64,000 bases of DNA from Amycolatopsis rifamycinica (lineage in GTDB: Bacteria; Actinomycetota; Actinomycetes; Mycobacteriales; Pseudonocardiaceae). The position numbers and the translations under genes are program-made. Within the stretch, counting starts at the first letter, position 1, and each line of letters begins with the position of its first letter. The stretch covers positions 284,728 to 348,727 of the forward strand of contig NZ_JMQI01000079.1 in assembly GCF_000695625.1 (NCBI RefSeq), written 5' to 3'. Shown in pieces: positions 60,053-64,000 of this stretch. The notes under the pieces are model-generated. The model was not told the origin of the DNA, ran no database searches, and saw nothing but the letters and a program-made list of their open reading frames with translations.

Positions 60053-61123
60053 ATGCGCTCCCCGAAGGACTTCTTCGCCCCGCTCGCCCTGGGCGCGCCC
60101 GCGCCCGTGCGGGAAATCCCGGTGACGCCGTCCCGGATGATCCACTTCTTCGACCCCGGCAACGAGAAGATGGCGGCGAAGGTGCCGGACATCGCCAAGA
60201 AGGTCGACGTCCTGCTCGGCAACCTCGAGGACGCCGTGCGCGCCGACCGCAAGGAGGCCGCGCGCGCCGGGCTGGTCGCGATCGCCAAGGCGAACGACTT
60301 CGGGAAGACGCAGCTGTGGACGCGCGTCAACAGCCTGGACTCGCCGTGGGTGCTCGACGACCTGATCACGCTGGTCACCGAGATCGGCGACAAGCTCGAC
60401 GTCATCATGGTGCCGAAGGTCGAGGGCGCGCAGGACATCCACTACGTCGACCGCCTGCTGGCCCAGCTCGAGGCGCGCGCCGGCCTCACGAAGCCGTTGC
60501 TGGTGCACGCCATCCTCGAGACGGCGAGCGGCGTGGCCAATGTGGAGGAGATCGCCGGCGCGAGCCCGCGCATGCAGGGCATCTCGCTCGGACCGGCCGA
60601 CCTGGCCGCGAGCCGCCGGATGAAGACGACCCGCGTCGGCGGCGGGCACCCCGGCTACCTGGTTCGGACGGACCCGGTCGGCGACGACCTGAACGCGGGC
60701 CGGACGACGTACCAGCAGGACCTCTGGCACTACACCGTCGCCCGGATGGTGGACGCCTGCGCGATGCACGGGATCCTGCCGTACTACGGACCGTTCGGGG
60801 ACATCCGCGACGTCGTGGCCTGTGAGGACCAGTTCCGCAACGCGTTCCTGCTCGGCTGCGTCGGCGCGTGGAGCCTGCACCCGGTGCAGATCGACATCGC
60901 GAAGAAGGTGTTCTCGCCTTCGCCGTCCGATGTGGCCTGGGCGCGCCGGGTGATCGCCGAGATGGGCGACGGCACCGGCGCGGTGATGATCGACGGGAAG
61001 ATGCAGGACGACGCGTCGGTGAAGCAGTGCCGCGTGGTCGCCGAACTGGCGGATGCCCTCGCGGCGGACGACCCCGAACTCGCCGCGGCCTACGACGCGG
61101 CCACCAAGGAGGCCCTCGGATGA
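60053..61123 (+). CDS. HpcH/HpaI-family CoA-ester lyase (malyl-CoA lyase type)
   Basis: A 356-residue TIM-barrel lyase. NLEDAVRADRKEAAR has the metal-binding Glu/Asp, VPKVEGAQDIHYVDRL and ILETASGVANVEEIAG the remaining ligands, and SLGPADLAASRR the substrate loop. The length, about 60 residues more than CitE, and the insert after the barrel fit malyl-CoA lyase/(S)-malyl-CoA or citramalyl-CoA lyases. ATG 60053 with GGAGG upstream. Overlaps the next lyase gene (ATGA); the two probably form one complex or work on related esters. Confidence 0.85.
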   Translation: MRSPKDFFAPLALGAPAPVREIPVTPSRMIHFFDPGNEKMAAKVPDIAKKVDVLLGNLEDAVRADRKEAARAGLVAIAKANDFGKTQLWTRVNSLDSPWVLDDLITLVTEIGDKLDVIMVPKVEGAQDIHYVDRLLAQLEARAGLTKPLLVHAILETASGVANVEEIAGASPRMQGISLGPADLAASRRMKTTRVGGGHPGYLVRTDPVGDDLNAGRTTYQQDLWHYTVARMVDACAMHGILPYYGPFGDIRDVVACEDQFRNAFLLGCVGAWSLHPVQIDIAKKVFSPSPSDVAWARRVIAEMGDGTGAVMIDGKMQDDASVKQCRVVAELADALAADDPELAAAYDAATKEALG

Positions 61124-61977
61124 CCGAGCTGAAGCCGAGGCGTTCCGTCCTCTACATGCCCGGCGCGAACGAGCGCGCGCTGGAGAAGGCCAAGACGATC
61201 CCGGCGGACGCGCTGATCCTCGACCTCGAGGACGCCGTCTCCCCCGACGCGAAGGAAGCCGCCCGCGACCGGGTCTGCGCCGCGGTCGGGAACTACGGTT
61301 CCCGCGAAGTCACCATCCGGGTCAACGGCCTCGACACCGAGTGGCACGACGCCGACCTGCGCGCGGCCGCGGCCGCCGGCCCGGCCGCGGTGGTCGTCCC
61401 GAAGGTGAACTCGGCGGCCGAGGTGCACAACATCGAGCGGGCGCTGGAGCTCGGCGGGGCGCCGGACCACACGAAGATCTGGGCGATGGTCGAGACGCCG
61501 GTCGCGATGCTGCACGCCGAGGAGATCGCGGCGGCGTCCGAGCGGCTCACCGTGCTGGTGATGGGCACGAACGACCTGGCCAAGGAACTGCACGCGGAGT
61601 TCGTGCCGGGCCGCGGCCCGCTGCTCGGCGGGCTTTCGCTGTGCCTGCTGGCCGCCCGGGCGACCGGCAAGGTGATCCTCGACGGCGTCTACAACGACGT
61701 GAAGGACCTCGAGGGGTTCGAAGCCGAGTGCGAGCAGGGCCGTCAGTACGGCTTCGACGGCAAGACGCTGATCCACCCGGCGCAGGTCGAGCCGTGCAAC
61801 CGGATCTTCGCGCCGTCCGAAGAGGAGATCGACCGGTCGCGCCGGATCATCGAGGCCTTCGAGGAAGCGCAGAAGGAAGGCCGCGGCGTGGTGACGGTGG
61901 ACGGCCGGATGATCGAGAACCTGCACGTCGAGAACGCACGGCGGGTGCTGGCGCTGGCCGAGGCCGTCAAGAGCTGA
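61120..61977 (+). CDS. CitE-like CoA-ester lyase
   Basis: A 285-residue HpcH/HpaI-family lyase with the short CitE length. RRSVLYMPGANERALEKAK, LDLEDAVSPDAKEAARD, VVPKVNSAAEVHN, WAMVETPVAMLHAEEI and FDGKTLIHPAQVE are present, retaining the acidic metal ligands. Stand-alone CitE-like proteins act on malyl-, citramalyl- or methylmalyl-CoA. ATG 61120 with AAGGAGG upstream overlaps the previous stop. A strong terminator follows. Confidence 0.88.
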   Translation: MTELKPRRSVLYMPGANERALEKAKTIPADALILDLEDAVSPDAKEAARDRVCAAVGNYGSREVTIRVNGLDTEWHDADLRAAAAAGPAAVVVPKVNSAAEVHNIERALELGGAPDHTKIWAMVETPVAMLHAEEIAAASERLTVLVMGTNDLAKELHAEFVPGRGPLLGGLSLCLLAARATGKVILDGVYNDVKDLEGFEAECEQGRQYGFDGKTLIHPAQVEPCNRIFAPSEEEIDRSRRIIEAFEEAQKEGRGVVTVDGRMIENLHVENARRVLALAEAVKS

Positions 61978-61978
61978 A

Positions 61979-62013
61979 CCCCGGTGGCCGGGCGGCAGGC
62001 CCGGCCACCGGGG
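61979..62013. terminator. Bidirectional terminator
   Basis: Perfect 15-bp stem CCCCGGTGGCCGGGC / GCCCGGCCACCGGGG with loop GGCAG, between the convergent lyase and CU044_5270 genes. Confidence 0.88.
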
Positions 62014-62017
62014 CGGT

Positions 62018-62893
62018 TCACTCCGGCAGCGAGTCCGTCCACCCGGAACTGACCTGGGCGCCCTGCGGGTCGGCGACCACGTAGATCCCGCCGTCCGTGG
62101 AGACGTACATCGACGTGCGGTTGATGCGGCCGGTCGCCGGGTCGACCACCAGGCGGTAGTCACCGGGCAACCGGAAACCGCGGCCGCCCGGGACGGGGCC
62201 GAGGTCCTGGACGCCGGGGTACGCCGCGATCGACCGGAAGGCCGCCGCTCGCACCGGCGGCGGGGCGGGGAGGGTCGACACCAGGGAGACCAGCGACAGC
62301 AGCAGCTCCCGTTCCCGGTCCGCCGCGGTGAACGGGCCCGCGCTCGTCCGGGCGCCGCTGTGCGCGATCGCGTTCACGAGCCAGTCCCGCAGCGCCGCCG
62401 GGTCGGTGGGCAGCGTCCGGAGCTGCTCGAAGGTCACGTCGGTGGCCGCCAGCTGCAACGGGTGCACCCCGAGCGGCATGACCCGGCCACCGCTCTTCGC
62501 ACCGCGGAACCACAGGTGGCCGTCGGCGGAGAACCAGTGCTCGTAACCGCCCTTGGTGTCGGCCGTCTTCACGTGCCAGTACTTGCCGGTGCCCGCCGGG
62601 GAGCGCTCGGCCACCGTGGCCGCCGCCAGCAGGACCTGCGTGCCGGTGACGACCGGCGCCTCGGCCTGTGGCTGCGGCTGCGGCGCGGGAGCCGGGGCAC
62701 CGGGCAGGGTCGCCACCACGACGGCGGCCGCGGCCGCGGCGGCCACGAACCCGGCGCCGAGCGCCAGCGGACGCACGCGGCGGCGTGGTCCCGTGAGCAT
62801 GTGGTTCTGCAGCCGGTGCCGGCTGCGGTCGACGACGTCCTGCGGGACTTCGTGGGGCGAAAGCGCGGCTCGGAGGGTCTGCAGGTCATTCAT
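62018..62893 (-). CDS. CU044_5270-family membrane-anchored protein, partner of ECF sigma factor
   Basis: A 291-residue protein. A cytoplasmic N-terminus (1-45, LRAALSPHEVPQDVVDRSRH) could contact the sigma factor. One transmembrane helix (LALGAGFVAAAAAAAVVVAT), a Pro/Gln linker, and an extracytoplasmic domain (about 80-291) with YWHVKTADTKGGYEHWFSAD and GRINRTSMYVSTDGGIYVV follow. The overlap of 8 bp with the upstream ECF gene and this topology suggest an anti-sigma role, although the zinc-finger ASD is absent. ATG 62893. Confidence 0.82.
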   Translation of the reverse strand: MNDLQTLRAALSPHEVPQDVVDRSRHRLQNHMLTGPRRRVRPLALGAGFVAAAAAAAVVVATLPGAPAPAPQPQPQAEAPVVTGTQVLLAAATVAERSPAGTGKYWHVKTADTKGGYEHWFSADGHLWFRGAKSGGRVMPLGVHPLQLAATDVTFEQLRTLPTDPAALRDWLVNAIAHSGARTSAGPFTAADRERELLLSLVSLVSTLPAPPPVRAAAFRSIAAYPGVQDLGPVPGGRGFRLPGDYRLVVDPATGRINRTSMYVSTDGGIYVVADPQGAQVSSGWTDSLPE

Positions 62894-63407
62894 CGGAAGC
62901 CTCCTGGGAAAGCACGGGGTTGAGCTTCTTGCGGGCGCGGTTCAGCCGGGAGCCGACGGTGCCCGGCGAGATGCCGAGCGCCTCGGCGACTTCCGCGTAC
63001 CCGAGGTCGCCGAGCGCGACGAGCAGCAGGACATCGCGTTCACCGGCGGAGAGACGGGCCAGCGCCGCGCCCACCCGCGCGGCCGAGACCGCATCGACAA
63101 CGCGGTTTTCGTGCCCTTCGGCGGTCTCGCGCGGGTCGAGCCGCGAGAGGGCGCGGTAGTGGCGGGCCTCCTTGCGGCGGTGCCGGGAGACCAGGTTCGT
63201 CGCGATGCCGAACAGCCACGCCCGGAGGTCGCCGCGGCTCGGGTCGAACGTCTTCCGGCGGTCGAAGGCGACGAGGAACGTCTCGGCGGCCACGTCCTCC
63301 GCGGCCTGGGCGCCGAGGCGACCGGCGACGTACCGGTAGATCGCCCCGAAATGGCGGTCGTGCACCTCGGTGAACTGCTCGGTGCCCAGCACCGGGGCCG
63401 CCGTCAT
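62886..63407 (-). CDS. ECF sigma factor
   Basis: A 173-residue sigma factor. Region 2: FGAIYRYVAGRLGAQAAEDVAAETFLVAF; DLRAWLFGIATNLVSRHRR. Region 4: LSAGERDVLLLVALGDLGYAEVAEALGISPGTVGSRLNR, of which GISPGTVGSRLNRARKKL is the recognition helix. ATG 63407. Its 3' end overlaps the membrane partner by 8 bp, the usual coupling of sigma and anti-sigma genes. Confidence 0.92.
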   Translation of the reverse strand: MTAAPVLGTEQFTEVHDRHFGAIYRYVAGRLGAQAAEDVAAETFLVAFDRRKTFDPSRGDLRAWLFGIATNLVSRHRRKEARHYRALSRLDPRETAEGHENRVVDAVSAARVGAALARLSAGERDVLLLVALGDLGYAEVAEALGISPGTVGSRLNRARKKLNPVLSQEASDE

Positions 63408-63486
63408 GGGGCTGCCTCTGTCATGGGGTTCCTTCCCGTCGGCGACAGCTTCACCCCTGCTTCGCCGAAGGCCCGGAACTCCTTCC

Positions 63487-64000
63487 CTACCCGATCGGCC
63501 AGGGTCGCTGCGGCGGCCGGAGCCGCTCGTACGCCGCCGCGACCCGGAGGACGCCGAGGTCGTCGAAGCGGCGCCCGGCGATCTGGAGGCCGATCGGCCG
63601 TCCGTCGTCGGTGTAGCCGCAGTTCAGCGACACCGCGGGCTGGCCGGACATGTTGTACGGCACGGTGAACCCGATGTGCTCGAACGGCCGGGCCGGGTCG
63701 TTGGTCGGGGACGCCCACTCCGCAGGCGGCGCCGCGACCGGGCAGGTCGGGGACAGCACGACGTCGAACGCCGAGGTCGCGCGCAGGGCCGCCACGCTCA
63801 TCACGTCGATCTGCGCGAAGCCGCGGTAGACGTCCACCCCGGACGCGTCCGCGCCGCCCGCCGCCCAGTCGGCGATGTACGGCAGGACCTTCGCGCGGCG
63901 GTCCGCCGGCAGGGCCGTCATGTCCGACCAGGCCCGCGTGCGCCAGAAGACGTCGAGGCCGTCGAGCATGGCGGGGGTGAGGAACGGCTCGACCGGCTCG
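63487..64000 (-). CDS. Amidase-signature enzyme, C-terminal part (5' end outside window)
   Basis: The frame stays open to the right edge (EPVEPFLTPAML before the first in-window Met), giving about 170 C-terminal residues. DVVLSPTCPVAAPPAEW, FTVPYNMSGQPAVSLNCGY and GRPIGLQIAGRRFDD are typical of amidase-signature hydrolases. The Ser-cisSer-Lys triad lies upstream, outside the window, so activity and substrate cannot be judged. Confidence 0.88.
   Translation of the reverse strand, partial: EPVEPFLTPAMLDGLDVFWRTRAWSDMTALPADRRAKVLPYIADWAAGGADASGVDVYRGFAQIDVMSVAALRATSAFDVVLSPTCPVAAPPAEWASPTNDPARPFEHIGFTVPYNMSGQPAVSLNCGYTDDGRPIGLQIAGRRFDDLGVLRVAAAYERLRPPQRPWPIG

Noticed and set aside
1..64000. CRISPR arrays, riboswitches and prophage genes
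   Set aside because: No regularly spaced repeats, recognisable aptamers or phage structural genes were found by reading both strands.

Overview
The window is a 64-kb piece of a high-GC actinomycete chromosome. Codon use, the many GTG/TTG starts, ATGA/GTGA stop-start overlaps and gene families typical of Pseudonocardiaceae point to that family, most probably Amycolatopsis. This is an inference; no species-level marker is present. It is ordinary, densely packed chromosome with one tRNA, one decayed IS110-type transposase and no phage, CRISPR array or rRNA.

Layout. 1-6.8 kb: acetate-type sodium symporter, its DUF485 partner and a LytS/LytTR two-component system, with a secreted beta-glucanase (GH16+CBM6) and an SppA-like protease inserted between regulator and kinase. 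6.9-9.9 kb: Fpg/Nei glycosylase, a membrane protein, and an ECF sigma factor fused to a zinc finger, membrane segments and a long Pro/Thr-rich tail. 10.0-12.1 kb: tRNA-Gly(GCC), an orphan Imm7 immunity protein, a DUF2716 protein, and an unknown gene behind a LexA-like box. 12.4-22.9 kb: two tandem membrane-anchored paralogues followed by a tightly overlapping glycan-assembly operon (GT fusion, AlgJ/AlgX-like SGNH protein, coiled-coil/methyltransferase-fold protein, double GT4) and a convergent FkbM methyltransferase with its own coiled-coil tail.

23-32.8 kb: NarL-type two-component pair, XRE regulator with an MFS pump and three palindromic operators between them, ECF sigma plus double-VOC protein, GT-C-like membrane protein, gamma-glutamyltransferase and a VOC protein. 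32.9-39.8 kb: UDP-glucose dehydrogenase, SDR, methyltransferase, PadR regulator, a Fe-S/RNase H-like nuclease and the IS110 remnant. 39.8-46.5 kb: a four-gene quaternary-amine (OpuC-type) ABC operon and a divergent copper cluster (membrane protein, YcnI, CopC, CopD). 46.7-50.1 kb: kinase-fold protein overlapping an XRE-TPR regulator, with two small divergent genes.

50.4-64 kb: beta-glucosidase and MFS operon with divergent TetR, a DnaA-box pair and two PafBC-type DNA-damage promoters ahead of a SUKH protein, a PLP aldolase and divergent aldonolactone oxidase, a divergent PRPP synthetase with an SDR, two tandem CoA-ester lyases, an ECF sigma/CU044_5270 pair and the C-terminal part of an amidase.

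The strongest leads are the 14.8-22.9 kb glycan locus, which may include a coiled-coil chain-length regulator like WbdD; a nested hairpin that covers the ribosome-binding site of the GH16 gene; the PafBC-type promoters; the LexA-like box; and the triple operator at 25.8 kb. All family names rest on reading the translated sequences, with no database search.
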